64,000 nucleotides of DNA from JBALVT01 sp965262875 (GCA_965262875.1 OZ253569.1:558001-622000); one strand, 5' to 3'; positions 8,618 to 17,711 are shown, counted from the first letter of the stretch. Made by a program: numbers and translations. The notes: generated from the letters alone by a model not told the origin.

Positions 8618-9343
8618 TTACTTCCATCCGGCCTCTATCAACTTGGCCTCAGCGCTAAGTCCTAGAGGAATACCATCTGCCTGGGAATCTACAAATGCCT
8701 GAATCGAATCCAAATCATTTGATCCAGCAGGGCGATAGTCGGTCGCAGCGTCGGTGAACTGTGTATCGATAGGTCCGATAACTGCGCTCACCCATAGGTT
8801 TTCACTCTTACAGGCGACACCTCTTTGCTGTGCGCCCTGATCGTTGAGTAAGAACTCGCGACACCAGCCATTGTCTTTACTGTGGAAACTCAAAACCGGC
8901 CGTATTTCCCGTCCGTCTGCCAGAAGATTCCAGCCGTCGGCGGAAGAGGGTGCCTGCTCTAACTCCTGAGCAATAAGTACATCCATACCTTGATCGACGC
9001 TGGCTACCTGAGCCTGTTGAAATACTAGTAAGCCAGACGCAGCCATTAGCGACGCGGCCACTGCCAAACCCCAGTTTGCCTTGGCTTTTGTCTTGGAAGC
9101 CTGTGTAGGAAATGCCACCACGTTGCTCTGTGGAGCTAACATTTGCGTAATATGCGTCGGAACAGCGCTTGCGACGTCCCCTTTAAAGGCATTTCTTAGC
9201 GAGGAATCAATGGAACGCATTTGCTCCAAGCGAGTGCGCAGCGCCAGATCCCCATCTAGCGCACGCTCCAACTCCAGTACCTCAGAAGCCCCTAGCTCCC
9301 CGTCCAGGTACTGACTAAGCAATTCATGCTTGTGTTCACTCAT
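8618..9343 (-). CDS. Anti-sigma factor, membrane-anchored
   Basis: A 241-residue protein directly downstream of the ECF sigma gene (19-bp gap). The N-terminal part (LLSQYLDGELGASEVLELER) matches the cytoplasmic anti-sigma domain pattern of RseA/zinc-finger-like anti-sigma factors, without the His-Cys-Cys zinc ligands. A single hydrophobic segment (about residues 91-108, WGLAVAASLMAASGLLVF) would cross the inner membrane. The periplasmic part has two Cys (NGWCREF and GVACKSE) that could form a disulfide. It presumably sequesters the sigma factor until an envelope signal releases it. Confidence 0.8.
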   Translation of the reverse strand: MSEHKHELLSQYLDGELGASEVLELERALDGDLALRTRLEQMRSIDSSLRNAFKGDVASAVPTHITQMLAPQSNVVAFPTQASKTKAKANWGLAVAASLMAASGLLVFQQAQVASVDQGMDVLIAQELEQAPSSADGWNLLADGREIRPVLSFHSKDNGWCREFLLNDQGAQQRGVACKSENLWVSAVIGPIDTQFTDAATDYRPAGSNDLDSIQAFVDSQADGIPLGLSAEAKLIEAGWK

Positions 9344-9362
9344 GTTCCAACCCCACTCTCTT

Positions 9363-9884
9363 CTACGGTCTACTCTTTTCTACGGTCTGGTCTACGTTCC
9401 CGTAGATCACTAATAAATGTTTCCTTGCCCTGGCGATTCGACTCATGATCGTCCCCACAGGCACTTCCAGTATTTCTGCGGCCTCGGCATAAGTTCTGCC
9501 TTCTATGGCCACCAGCGTTAATGCTAGCCGCTGGTCGGTGGACAACTTGTCCAAAGCCGCGCTAATCGCGGTAATTTCACGCTCCTCACCGGCTGTTTGT
9601 TCTGCTGAGGGCGAGACTTCCGAATCGTCCACAACCAGCTGAGGATACTTCTGCCTTACATCCCGGGATCGCAACTCATCAATCCAGGCATTTTTACATA
9701 CTCGATATGCCCATTTCGCCGGATGTGCATCGGCTGGCATACCTTTGTCGAGCACTCGTTCAACGGTGGCCTGCAGCAAATCATCTGCATCCGCCACCTT
9801 TCCAGTAAGCGACAAACAGAACTTTCGGAGTCCGCCCAGTTCGGCCAGTAAGGCCTCGCGCTGTGAGTCGCTGAGCGACGACAT
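9363..9884 (-). CDS. ECF-type RNA polymerase sigma factor
   Basis: A 173-residue group 4 sigma factor. Region 2 is visible as ADADDLLQATVERVLDKG and HPAKWAYRVCKNAWIDELR; region 4 as LDKLSTDQRLALTLVAIEG, then TYAEAAEILEVPVGTIMSRI with the helix-turn-helix and ARARKHL. Transcribed with the anti-sigma gene and divergent from the S8 protease gene, so the protease is a plausible target. A perfect 7-base-arm palindrome sits in the shared promoter region. Confidence 0.92.
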   Translation of the reverse strand: MSSLSDSQREALLAELGGLRKFCLSLTGKVADADDLLQATVERVLDKGMPADAHPAKWAYRVCKNAWIDELRSRDVRQKYPQLVVDDSEVSPSAEQTAGEEREITAISAALDKLSTDQRLALTLVAIEGRTYAEAAEILEVPVGTIMSRIARARKHLLVIYGNVDQTVEKSRP

Positions 9885-9925
9885 AAGAATCCTGTTACTA
9901 TGGTGACGATTAATTCGGCGATTCT

Positions 9926-9942
9926 ATTCCATCTAATGGAAT
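9926..9942. promoter_or_regulatory. Palindrome in the sigma/protease divergent promoter
   Basis: ATTCCAT-CTA-ATGGAAT is a perfect inverted repeat with 7-base arms in the 121-bp space between the sigma factor gene and the protease gene. It could be a regulator site or a small hairpin; no other copy is seen nearby. Confidence 0.4.
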
Positions 9943-10005
9943 TTATCTGCGCGTGAATCGTTATTATAGATGAAGCAGTGTGTTTAATTAACGGCGAATA
10001 AGTCC

Positions 10006-12009
10006 ATGAAAACCCCTAAATCATTGAATTTAAAAGCAAATAAATTTCCGTTTGGCGATGAAATAAGGAATCGCTCTGTTTTTAATTCCCTCCTCCCCCT
10101 TTCGTTGAGCGTTTTTTTACTCATTGGGCAGCCGGTTCAGGCCGATTTGTCCCTGGGTGGCACTCCAGATGACGTAGCAGAGGAGAGCGTGGAAGAAGCG
10201 GTTGAAGAGCAAGTCATTGATGCAGCTGAAGAACGTGTCCTAACCCTTGGCGGAATTGAGTTGGTTGTCGAGGAAACCGTAGAGGAGACCGTAGAGGAGA
10301 CCGTAGAGGAAACGGTTGAAGAGGTGGTTGAATCCAATGTAGAGGAAACGATTGAGGAGACCGTTGTAGAAAATATTGAAGAGAGCCTCGAAGAAGAAAT
10401 TGAAGAATCTATCGAAGCGGGAATAGAAGAAAACGTTGCCAGCATTGTAGAAGATACGATTGAAGAAGGTGTTTCAAACGACTTTGATCAAATGATTGCG
10501 GATATTCTTGAGCAAAGTGTCGCCGAAAACGTTTCCGAAGAAGTGGCACAAAACGTTGAAGACAGCATTGAAGGCAGTGTTGCCCAGAACGTGGAAGATG
10601 GCATCGAAGAAGAAGTCGCCCAGGGCGTTGAAGAAAATATCGAAGAGGGGGTGGCACAGTCTGTCGAGGAAGGTATTGAAGAGGCAGTCGCTCAAAGTGT
10701 TGAAGAAGGGGTTGCCCAAAACGTAGAAGAGAGCGTTGAGACGATGCTTGAGGAAAGTGTCGAAGAGAATGTTGAGGAATCTGTCGCTCAAAATGTAGAG
10801 CAGGGTATGGAGGAAAACCTCGAGCGCAATATTGAAGGTGAAGTCGCCAGCGCGGTTGAAGAACGGCTGGAAAGCACCATTGATTTAATTCTGGAAGGCG
10901 TGGAAAGCGAATTTGAAATCGATGAAAACCGAATCCAAAAAGACCAGTGGCTGGTCATGGCCGAACCCGAGGTTTTCGAAAAACTCGCCAGCGAAGGATA
11001 TCTTTTCGACAAAGTAACCGAACTCCCGGGTATCGGGATGCGTCTGGCTGAAGTAGCGGCACCTTCCAGTTTCGACATTTCTGAAGTTCGTCAGGGAGTG
11101 ATAGATGTCCTGGGCAGTGACCACGCCGATGTCGATTTGAACCATATTTATACAGCGGGCTCTCCCGTGCCAGCATCTCAAGGCGGCGGAGTGTCTCCGC
11201 AAATGGCCATCAGTTTTCCTTCTGATACCAAGGACCTGGCCTTGCGCATCGGCATGATTGATAGTCTGGTGGATACTTCGCATCCATCATTGAGTAGCTC
11301 CAACATCCACTCCCGTTCCTTTGCGCCGCAGGATGCCGCACTTCCTGATTTTCACGGCACAGCCATTGCTTCCATTATAGCGGGCAATTCGGGAGACTAT
11401 CAGGGGTTGGCGCCAAGCTCCGAGGTGTACGCCGCTGCGGTCTTTCAAAAAGACGAGGAGCGGGGAGAAATAGCCAGTACTGTAAGCCTTGTTATGGCAT
11501 TGGATTGGCTTATTTCATCGGGTGTCGATGTGATTAACATTAGCCTTGCAGGTCCGGCAAACCGTTTGTTGGAGTCCGCCCTGACCCGGGCCGCGCAGAA
11601 GGATGTAATGATCTTGGCCGCAGCTGGCAACGGTGGACCGATCGCCAAGCCCATGTATCCGGCGGCCTATAAATCGGTTGTTGCTGTTACCGCTGTAGAT
11701 GCTAAAGGGCAGGTGTTCAGGCTTGCTAATCGCGGGGAGTACCTCGACTTGGCCGCGCCAGGAGTCAGTATGCGCCATGCTAAGGCCGGTGGAGGTTATG
11801 TTGCGTCATCGGGTACATCATTTGCAGTGCCGTTCGCCGCAACAGCGGCCGCCAGAATTCGCCAGTTGATGCCGGGAAGCGATGCGCTTGAAATGTTGCA
11901 TCGCGGTGCCCAGGACCTCGGCTCGCCGGGTTGGGATGAAGTTTACGGTTACGGACTGTTGCGTCCAGATGTATTACCTACCAGCGGTGTACAAACCGCG
12001 TCCCGGTAA
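10006..12009 (+). CDS. Exported S8 (subtilisin-like) protease with giant tetrad-repeat domain
   Basis: A 667-residue protein. Residues about 27-46 hold a hydrophobic export signal ending near GQPVQA. Residues 88-295 are 52 consecutive four-residue units with V/I/L/M/F at the first position and mostly Glu elsewhere (VEET, IEES, VAQN). A linker follows, then the S8 catalytic domain: Asp419 in IGMIDSLVD, His450 in FHGTAIASIIAG, Ser605 in SSGTSFAVP, plus oxyanion Asn in AAAGNGG. All triad residues are present. The domain lacks a visible C-terminal autotransporter barrel; instead a separate barrel gene is convergent and overlaps its 3' end by 32 bp. It could be a surface or periplasmic protease controlled by the adjacent ECF sigma factor. 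The acidic domain may act as propeptide, spacer or binding arm. Confidence 0.88.
   Translation: MKTPKSLNLKANKFPFGDEIRNRSVFNSLLPLSLSVFLLIGQPVQADLSLGGTPDDVAEESVEEAVEEQVIDAAEERVLTLGGIELVVEETVEETVEETVEETVEEVVESNVEETIEETVVENIEESLEEEIEESIEAGIEENVASIVEDTIEEGVSNDFDQMIADILEQSVAENVSEEVAQNVEDSIEGSVAQNVEDGIEEEVAQGVEENIEEGVAQSVEEGIEEAVAQSVEEGVAQNVEESVETMLEESVEENVEESVAQNVEQGMEENLERNIEGEVASAVEERLESTIDLILEGVESEFEIDENRIQKDQWLVMAEPEVFEKLASEGYLFDKVTELPGIGMRLAEVAAPSSFDISEVRQGVIDVLGSDHADVDLNHIYTAGSPVPASQGGGVSPQMAISFPSDTKDLALRIGMIDSLVDTSHPSLSSSNIHSRSFAPQDAALPDFHGTAIASIIAGNSGDYQGLAPSSEVYAAAVFQKDEERGEIASTVSLVMALDWLISSGVDVINISLAGPANRLLESALTRAAQKDVMILAAAGNGGPIAKPMYPAAYKSVVAVTAVDAKGQVFRLANRGEYLDLAAPGVSMRHAKAGGGYVASSGTSFAVPFAATAAARIRQLMPGSDALEMLHRGAQDLGSPGWDEVYGYGLLRPDVLPTSGVQTASR
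10267..10890 (+). repeat. Coding repeat: 52 tetrads, with exact 12-bp tandem units at the start
   Basis: Encodes 52 uninterrupted tetrads. The first part is also repetitive in DNA: the 12-mers at 10267, 10279, 10291 and 10303 are nearly identical (GTAGAGGAGACC or one to three changes). Slippage by whole 12-base units would change protein length without losing the frame. Confidence 0.85.
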
Positions 12010-12976
12010 TCGCCTGATTATAATCTGATTGCGGTAGGTTGGAGTCGTAATCCGAATAGCCGTAGTAAAACTGTATTGCACTGCCCGGACCTAATATCGG
12101 AAGCTCGATATCCACTCTCCATCTGTGCCGCTGGTCGGCTCTTTCCTCATTTATGCTAAGCGTGTCGGAATCGTAATTTCTGTCTTCGTAGCGCCAGGCG
12201 AGCTCCAGCTTGGCCAATTTGGAAAATACTTCTACGCGCTGAATGTACCTCAGTTTCAGGCTGTGCGAAGAATAGTCGAGTTGATCTGCGTTGGCATCTT
12301 CATCGCGAAAGCGATATCCGATATTTAAGTAGCTTCGCAATCCTCTTCGGAAATAATACAAATCTGCCTCTGCGGCATTTGCTACTGCATCTCGCTCAGG
12401 CCGGTCTTCGATCGATTTGTCGGAATAAACATAGGCACCCCGCGCAAACCACTTTTTAGAAAGAAAACCCGAGACCGACGGCGAAGCTCTGTAGAGCTGA
12501 AGAAATCGTTCGCCATCCAGGCGGGAGTTTATGTAAAAAAATGAAAGGCCGACGTCCGCTTTACCGATGTCTATATTCAGATTACTGCCGAGGATGTGAG
12601 TCTGCCGGTCGACCTGTGAAAAGTCCTGATAGATGTTCTGATTGTAGTCGTAGCTGACTCCGATTTTAGCGTAGTCGTTCAATTCCTGCTGTACACCCAG
12701 GCCAGCACTTAGAGTTAGAGCATAATCTGTTTCGCTGCTGCTCCTATCAACCTCTTCAACAGCAATGTTGCTGTCGTACTCCATTCCCAGGGCGATATCT
12801 GCGGAAAATTTAGGACCTGTCGGCGTATCTTTTTCTTCCTTGGCGAGCGTTAGTGGCGAATACAGATTCAGGACCAGAATCGGCAGAGCGAGCAGCCAGG
12901 ACCCATTTGAGGAAGGGTACAGATGTCTGAGGATAATGTGAATATGAAGCCGCGTTTGCTCAAAAATCGAATGCAT
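11978..12976 (-). CDS. Outer-membrane beta-barrel protein, Slam/DUF560-like
   Basis: A 332-residue protein with an N-terminal hydrophobic export segment (WLLALPILVLNLYSPLTLA) preceded by an unusually long leader; an internal start may be used. The rest is a run of alternating amphipathic strands rich in Tyr, Asp and Arg (SADIALGMEYDSNIAV, GVSYDYNQNIYQDF, IQFYYGYSDYDSNLP) ending in FVHRW, a terminal aromatic typical of BAM-inserted barrels. The pattern resembles the DUF560 barrel of surface lipoprotein assembly modulators, but it lacks their N-terminal TPR domain. Convergent with and overlapping the S8 protease gene; it may help display or secrete it. Function inferred only. Confidence 0.7.
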   Translation of the reverse strand: MHSIFEQTRLHIHIILRHLYPSSNGSWLLALPILVLNLYSPLTLAKEEKDTPTGPKFSADIALGMEYDSNIAVEEVDRSSSETDYALTLSAGLGVQQELNDYAKIGVSYDYNQNIYQDFSQVDRQTHILGSNLNIDIGKADVGLSFFYINSRLDGERFLQLYRASPSVSGFLSKKWFARGAYVYSDKSIEDRPERDAVANAAEADLYYFRRGLRSYLNIGYRFRDEDANADQLDYSSHSLKLRYIQRVEVFSKLAKLELAWRYEDRNYDSDTLSINEERADQRHRWRVDIELPILGPGSAIQFYYGYSDYDSNLPQSDYNQAITGTRFVHRW

Positions 12977-13337
12977 ATATAGCCTGAAGCCAGGCCGACC
13001 CTATTGCTATGTGTGAATGGAACCAGAGCGAGACCCTGAACAAGCACCGAGGATTCTACACGGTGGATACGAGTTGCGGCAATGTCGGGACCGGTCTTTA
13101 TCGGCTTACTATCACCACTATTGACCCTTGTGATGCGTGCAGGTACTCTTTTATTATAAACAGGATGTACTGTCTTTTTTTCTAAAAAAGATTTAATTTC
13201 GAACAGTCTTAAATTTCGATTATTGAAGGTGTCTTGGCTTCTAGTATAACCTTCAACGAAGTCTTGTCAGGAATAAAAAAGATGCAAATGCAATACGATC
13301 AAGGTATTTCTATTGCTGAACTTTCCAACTATCTGAA
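12977..13337. other. Intergenic region upstream of the SDR pseudogene
   Basis: No gene recognised. It contains a short-form operator-like palindrome (13158-13175) and AT-rich sequence likely to contain the promoter of the downstream SDR unit. Confidence 0.5.
13158..13175. promoter_or_regulatory. Operator-like palindrome, short form
   Basis: AAACAGGATGTACTGTCT shares half-sites and spacing with the site at 4900 and the site upstream of the TetR gene at 30136. It lies 162 bp before the SDR start. Confidence 0.45.
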
Positions 13338-14127
13338 ATGGCGCAAATAATGAAAGATGGAAGAGTAGAAAACAAGGTTGCATTGGTTACTGGTGGGGCA
13401 TCCGGCCTGGGGCTCGCATCGGCTCAACGTCTGGCCGAGGAGGGGGCAATTGTTGTCCTGGCCGATATAAATGAAGCCTTGGGGAGAGAGGCTGCGTCCG
13501 CGATTCCCAATGCCAGTTTCCAGAAGCTCGATGTAACCACAGAGGCAGAATGGATTAAAGTCATCGGCAAAGTCGTTGACCAATACGGGAGCCTGGATAT
13601 TTTGTTAAACAGTGCGGGAATTGTGCAATTGGCGAGTATTGAGGACACAACCGAAGAGCTGTGGCGGAAAGTCAACGCAGTGGGGACGGACGGTACTTTT
13701 TTTGGTTGCAAACACGCGCTGAAAGTCATGAAGGGAGCCGGTAGCGGTTCTCTTATCAATATGTGTTCCACAGCCAGTATTCAGGGTGGTCCTGGTATTT
13801 TCGTCTACGCGGCGTCCAAAAGTGCGATACGGGGCATGACAAAATCCATTGCCTGTTTGAGTGCGCAGGAGGGCTATGGTGTGCGCTGTAATTCCATACA
13901 CCCCGGAAACATGGATACCCCCATGCTACAAGGAGTACGGGAGGATCGTGCGCGAGAACAGACCGGACGCAGTGAAGTCAATGGATAGCGTTTGGGTGGG
14001 TGAGGCTGTGGATATTGCAAATATGGTGCTGTTTCTTGCATCCGATGAATCCAGGTCGGTCAATGGCGCGCAAATGGTAGTCGACAATACAACGACGATT
14101 ACCGAGGGTTTTGTACCTCGCGCATAA
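13338..14127 (+). pseudogene. Short-chain dehydrogenase with frameshift
   Basis: The first frame gives a classical SDR: TGGASGLGLA cofactor loop, LNSAGI, catalytic VYAASK, then GNMDTPMLQGV. It stops at 13988, but the expected C-terminus (VWVGEAVDIANMVLFLASDE, VNGAQMVVDNTT) continues in another plus frame to 14127. The shift lies between about 13930 and 13960. One-base correction would restore a protein of about 260 residues. It is either a pseudogene or a sequence error. It lies 30 bp before a SnoaL-like gene. Confidence 0.8.
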
Positions 14128-14157
14128 TCGGATCTAAATCAAAAAGCAGGAGTTGAA

Positions 14158-14670
14158 ATGCATTCACCTACCGAAGTGGCGCTGATCAGAAACCATTTAC
14201 TGGACAGTTATTCACGCTATGCCCAGGGGCTTGATAGCAAAAACTGGGATATGGTACGTGCCTGTTTTGCCGATGAAATTCTTATCGACTACGGAGAGCT
14301 AAGCATTGCGAGTGGCCCGCCCGATGTTCCAGGAAGAGCCGATGATTGGATGACGAGCTTGCAGGCCGTCATCAATGGCTTTGACGTGACGCGCCATGCG
14401 ATCATTAACCATAGAATACATGTCGATGAGTCTGGTGGAATTAGCTGTCGAGCTTATCTCAGCGCCGATCACGTCATCTATCCGGACCGCGAGGTTCGAA
14501 TAATATCGGCAGAGGATGTCGTCACTGTGGTGGGTGAATACAATAACTATTATGAGCTGATAGAGGGTTTTTGGAAGATCGTAAAATCGGAGCTGAATGT
14601 TGAATGGACCAGCGGCAATGTGGGTCTGCTTGAAGTGGCTGTAAAGCGCGCCGCTGAAAAGTCTGCGTAG
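14158..14670 (+). CDS. SnoaL-like/NTF2-fold protein
   Basis: A 170-residue NTF2-fold protein related in type to that at 4401-4844. Family features are LLDSYSRYAQGLDSKNWDMV, CFADEILIDYG, a central HAIINHRIHVDE and the C-terminal strand GFWKIVKSELNVEW. Preceded by a good ribosome site (GGAG 7 bases before ATG) and 30 bp after the SDR, so co-transcribed. Role probably isomerase, dehydratase or hydroxylase accessory; substrate unknown. Confidence 0.75.
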   Translation: MHSPTEVALIRNHLLDSYSRYAQGLDSKNWDMVRACFADEILIDYGELSIASGPPDVPGRADDWMTSLQAVINGFDVTRHAIINHRIHVDESGGISCRAYLSADHVIYPDREVRIISAEDVVTVVGEYNNYYELIEGFWKIVKSELNVEWTSGNVGLLEVAVKRAAEKSA

Positions 14671-14721
14671 TGACCCTGGCGGCAATACTTGTTTAGCAGC
14701 AATAACCCCAACTAAAACACG

Positions 14722-16068
14722 ATGCGTAAACGACTTGTTATTTTATTGTTTCCCCTGGCGGTTTTTTCCTCCGCTATCTTGATCGTCAGTACTAACCCGG
14801 AGTTGTATAAGATAATGCCGGGAACGATAGTTGTGGACGAAACCAACACATCAGTTGGGTCAGGCATTGGGGTGCGAGCTGTGACGGTCGCTTCCGTGCC
14901 CCAGAGCGCCCCGGGACCTACACTGATTAATTATGTTGTTCCGTACCCGGAAAGCCCCGACCGACTATTGTATAACGATATGCGCGGACACCTTGGCTTG
15001 ATCAAGAGAGGCATCGCCAGAGAATTACCGTTCTTCGACGCGAAGAACCACTTCGGTGATCGCCTAAGAGTGGGTAACCTCGAACCCGGCCTGATTTCCT
15101 TGGCGTTCCATCCGGATTTTGCTGTCTCGGGACTACCAGGTGAGGGAAAAATTTATACTGTCCATTCAGAAAATCCATCGTCAGCCTATAGAGGAGCAGC
15201 TAATCCTTATTTTGGGCTTGCAAATAAGACGCCACATCATCTGAGTGTACTTTCACAGTGGAAAGTTATTATTGATGAGCCCGTGAGAATTGACGAGGGA
15301 AGTCAACGGGTCGTGCTCGTTCTTGAGCAGCCCTATTACGATCATAATGTGTACCATATTGCGTTCAACCCAAGTTCCCTGTCGGGTGATCCCGACTATG
15401 GAATGCTATATGTGGGTGTTGGTAATGGGGGAAGAGAGTCTCGATTGGAACTTGATGATAAATCGCTTTTTGGGAAGATTTTGAGAATCGACCCTCTGCC
15501 CAAGTTTGGCCCCGGCTACGACATTCCCAGGTCGAATCCATATGCGAATTCAGGGAGCCTGCGTCCCGAAGTGTGGGCTTCTGGCCTTAGAAATCCCCAG
15601 CAGTTTAGCTGGGACCCAATTTCCAAGCAGATGTATGCTGTCGATATAGGACACGCCAGTATTGAAGAAATAAACATCATTCGTCCGGCGGAAAACTATG
15701 GCTGGAGTTACTTTGAGGGCAGATACCTAATAAGTAGGCAGAGCTTTGACAAGATAAAACATTCATGGCTGCCCTTGGCATTTTTTCCAGTCACATTTCC
15801 AGTTGCCGACTATGACCACACGACAGGAAAAGCGATCGCCGGGGGATTTGTCTATTGGGGCACAGACATCCCCGGTTTGAGGGGCCAATATGTGTTCGGC
15901 GACATCGTTAATGGTCGACTGTTCTATTTTAACTCCAAGGGGGTTGGGCCGGGCGACCGTCCTGATCTCTACGAATTGAACCTTTTTACCGAGGGTAGCA
16001 AGACGTCCATGGCAGAACTCACTGGTGGTGACAGGGTGGACCTGAGGCTGGCTCTTGATTCCCAGTAG
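14722..16068 (+). CDS. PQQ-dependent sugar dehydrogenase-like beta-propeller protein
   Basis: A 448-residue exported protein: residues 1-23 are a hydrophobic signal or anchor (KRLVILLFPLAVFSSAILIV). The body has glucose/sorbosone dehydrogenase (GSDH) features: LISLAFHPDF, YVGVGNGG, GKILRIDP, EVWASGLRNPQQFSWDP, IEEINII, NYGWSYFEG and a final FGDIVNGRLFYF. The family comprises six-bladed propellers that use PQQ in the periplasm, or non-enzymatic relatives. It is 51 bp after the SnoaL-like gene. No PQQ synthesis genes occur in the window. Confidence 0.8.
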   Translation: MRKRLVILLFPLAVFSSAILIVSTNPELYKIMPGTIVVDETNTSVGSGIGVRAVTVASVPQSAPGPTLINYVVPYPESPDRLLYNDMRGHLGLIKRGIARELPFFDAKNHFGDRLRVGNLEPGLISLAFHPDFAVSGLPGEGKIYTVHSENPSSAYRGAANPYFGLANKTPHHLSVLSQWKVIIDEPVRIDEGSQRVVLVLEQPYYDHNVYHIAFNPSSLSGDPDYGMLYVGVGNGGRESRLELDDKSLFGKILRIDPLPKFGPGYDIPRSNPYANSGSLRPEVWASGLRNPQQFSWDPISKQMYAVDIGHASIEEINIIRPAENYGWSYFEGRYLISRQSFDKIKHSWLPLAFFPVTFPVADYDHTTGKAIAGGFVYWGTDIPGLRGQYVFGDIVNGRLFYFNSKGVGPGDRPDLYELNLFTEGSKTSMAELTGGDRVDLRLALDSQ

Positions 16069-16243
16069 AACCTATTATTAAATAAACGGGATAACATTAT
16101 TAGGCGGATCACGAGGCTGGAGAAGTAAACTACACGTCGCGAAAAATTTACCCCTTTTTGAGCCTATACCTCACAAGTATCAAACCAGTTGAATTTGCGG
16201 GCGAAAGTGGACTTCAAAGTGGCACTCGATCGTAAAATGACTG

Positions 16244-16515
16244 TCAATAGTGCGCGACGTTGGAGTATGACATTATCGCTATACTTTCCGGATACAGAAC
16301 CTCAAAGTGATAAAACTCGACGCGTTCCTGTAAACATCTGAGCACCTCATCGATATCAAATGTCAGCTCTGGATTTGGCATGAGGAAAATCATGCCGTAC
16401 TTTTCCTCGACTTGCAGCGGCGTTAAACCAGGTTTCTCTCTGTCATGGAGGTTGTATTGTTGGCAACCAACTCCATCAGAGCCTTTGCTTCTGCTACCCG
16501 TTGATCCTGGTGCAT
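16244..16515 (-). pseudogene. Remnant of a third Rieske oxygenase alpha subunit
   Basis: From ATG at 16515 the frame reads AKALMELVANNTTSMTE, which resembles the N-terminus of a class of Rieske alpha subunits, then stops at 16423. A shifted frame continues GLTPLQVEEKYGMIFLMPNP and ends at 16244; this resembles the segment after the Rieske domain in the same class. The Rieske ligands and iron site are gone. The rest of 16069-16243 shows no gene. Assignment rests on motif resemblance only. Confidence 0.45.
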
Positions 16516-16557
16516 TCTAGTTACCCTGTGTTGTTTGCCTTGTATTTTAGGAAGCTA

Positions 16558-17711
16558 GTGTAGGTCGTCAAACAGTTTGTAACTTATTAAGTTTCTCTCT
16601 GCCACGCTTCACTTTCTCCAATATGTCACTCGCGGATTTGGTCCAGATATAAGGCGCTGGCGCTTGATTATGAGTCTCAATGAACGCCATGACTGTTTGC
16701 TCAAGTTCTTCCACACTGCTAAAGACACCTCGTTTCAATTGCTTTTCAGTTAGCTCCCGAAAAAACCGCTCCACCATGTTTAACCACGATGCGCTGGTTG
16801 GCGTAAAGTGCACATGGAATCGCTGGTGATATTTCAGCCAGCTTTTTACCTTCGGGTGCTTATGTGTGGCGTAGTTGTCACAGATAATATGAATCTCTTT
16901 ATCCTTGGGCGTCGACTTATTTATTGGGCGGAGAAACTTCAACCATTCTTGATGGCGATGCCGTTCGGCGCAGGTACCTAACACTTCCCCTGTCAAGATG
17001 TTCAATGCCGCAAACAAGGTCGTGGTGCCATGACGTTTATAGTCATGGGTCATTGTCGCCGCCCTGCCTTTTTTCATCGGCAAGCCCGGCTGCGTTCTAT
17101 CCAGTGCTTGTATCTGACTCTTTTCATCACAACTGAAAACAATGGCATTTTCTGGCGGTGATAAGTAAAGGCCGACGATTGCCTCCAACTTCTCGGCAAA
17201 CTCTTTATCGTTCGATACCTTGAATGTATTTATTCGGTGTGGCTTCAAACCGTGGCTTTTCCATATCCTGCCCACCGAGGACATGCTAATGCCGGCCTTA
17301 TCTGCCATGAGACGCTGGCTCCAATGCGTAGCGTTTTCCGGTGTCTCTTGCGTCGTGAGTCTGATCACCTGTGCAACCTTGCGTGAACTGATTTTCGGTT
17401 TTCGCCCTGGCCGATACGCATCCTGGCTGATGCCTTCGACTCCACTGTCTGCATAGCGTTCTCGCCAGCGGCCAGCTTTCTGTCTCGTAATGCCCAGTTC
17501 AAAACCGATCTCTTCATTGGTCATGCCCTTGCCGGCCAGAAGAACAATTCGCGAACGCTCCGCCAATCGGACCGAGACAGAACGCGATTTAGATAACTTA
17601 CTCAAACCCAAAACTTCGTCATCAGACAAAACAATTTCTACTGCAACACGCACGACAAGCTCTCTATATAGGGAAGAGACTATATGGTACACTATTTACG
17701 ACGACCTACAC
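16558..17711 (-). mobile_element. IS630-family element, copy 1
   Basis: 1154 bp. Ends GTGTAGGTCGTC at 16558-16569 and its complement at 17700-17711, each flanked by the TA target duplication (16556-16557, 17712-17713). Removing it restores CTAG. Nearly identical in length and sequence to copy 2 at 44662-45815, in opposite orientation. Confidence 0.93.
16568..17692 (-). CDS. IS630-family transposase
   Basis: A 374-residue Tc1/mariner-superfamily transposase. The N-terminal helix-turn-helix region has RSRIVLLAGKGMTNEEIGFE and RQKAGRWRERY. The DDE core shows VFSCDEKSQIQALDRTQPG, IICDNYATHKHPKVK and PTSASWLNMVERFF, the classical D..D..E signature. The frame is intact. It differs from copy 2 in a few residues (FLRPIN versus FLRQIN; FIETHN versus FIGTHN). 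The true start may be slightly downstream of the first ATG. Confidence 0.93.
   Translation of the reverse strand: MYHIVSSLYRELVVRVAVEIVLSDDEVLGLSKLSKSRSVSVRLAERSRIVLLAGKGMTNEEIGFELGITRQKAGRWRERYADSGVEGISQDAYRPGRKPKISSRKVAQVIRLTTQETPENATHWSQRLMADKAGISMSSVGRIWKSHGLKPHRINTFKVSNDKEFAEKLEAIVGLYLSPPENAIVFSCDEKSQIQALDRTQPGLPMKKGRAATMTHDYKRHGTTTLFAALNILTGEVLGTCAERHRHQEWLKFLRPINKSTPKDKEIHIICDNYATHKHPKVKSWLKYHQRFHVHFTPTSASWLNMVERFFRELTEKQLKRGVFSSVEELEQTVMAFIETHNQAPAPYIWTKSASDILEKVKRGREKLNKLQTV

Noticed and set aside
10137..10791. Long antisense frames opposite the tetrad-repeat part of the protease
   Set aside because: They arise from the low-complexity repeat; their residues are the complement of GTAGAG-type codons and contain no domain or ribosome site.
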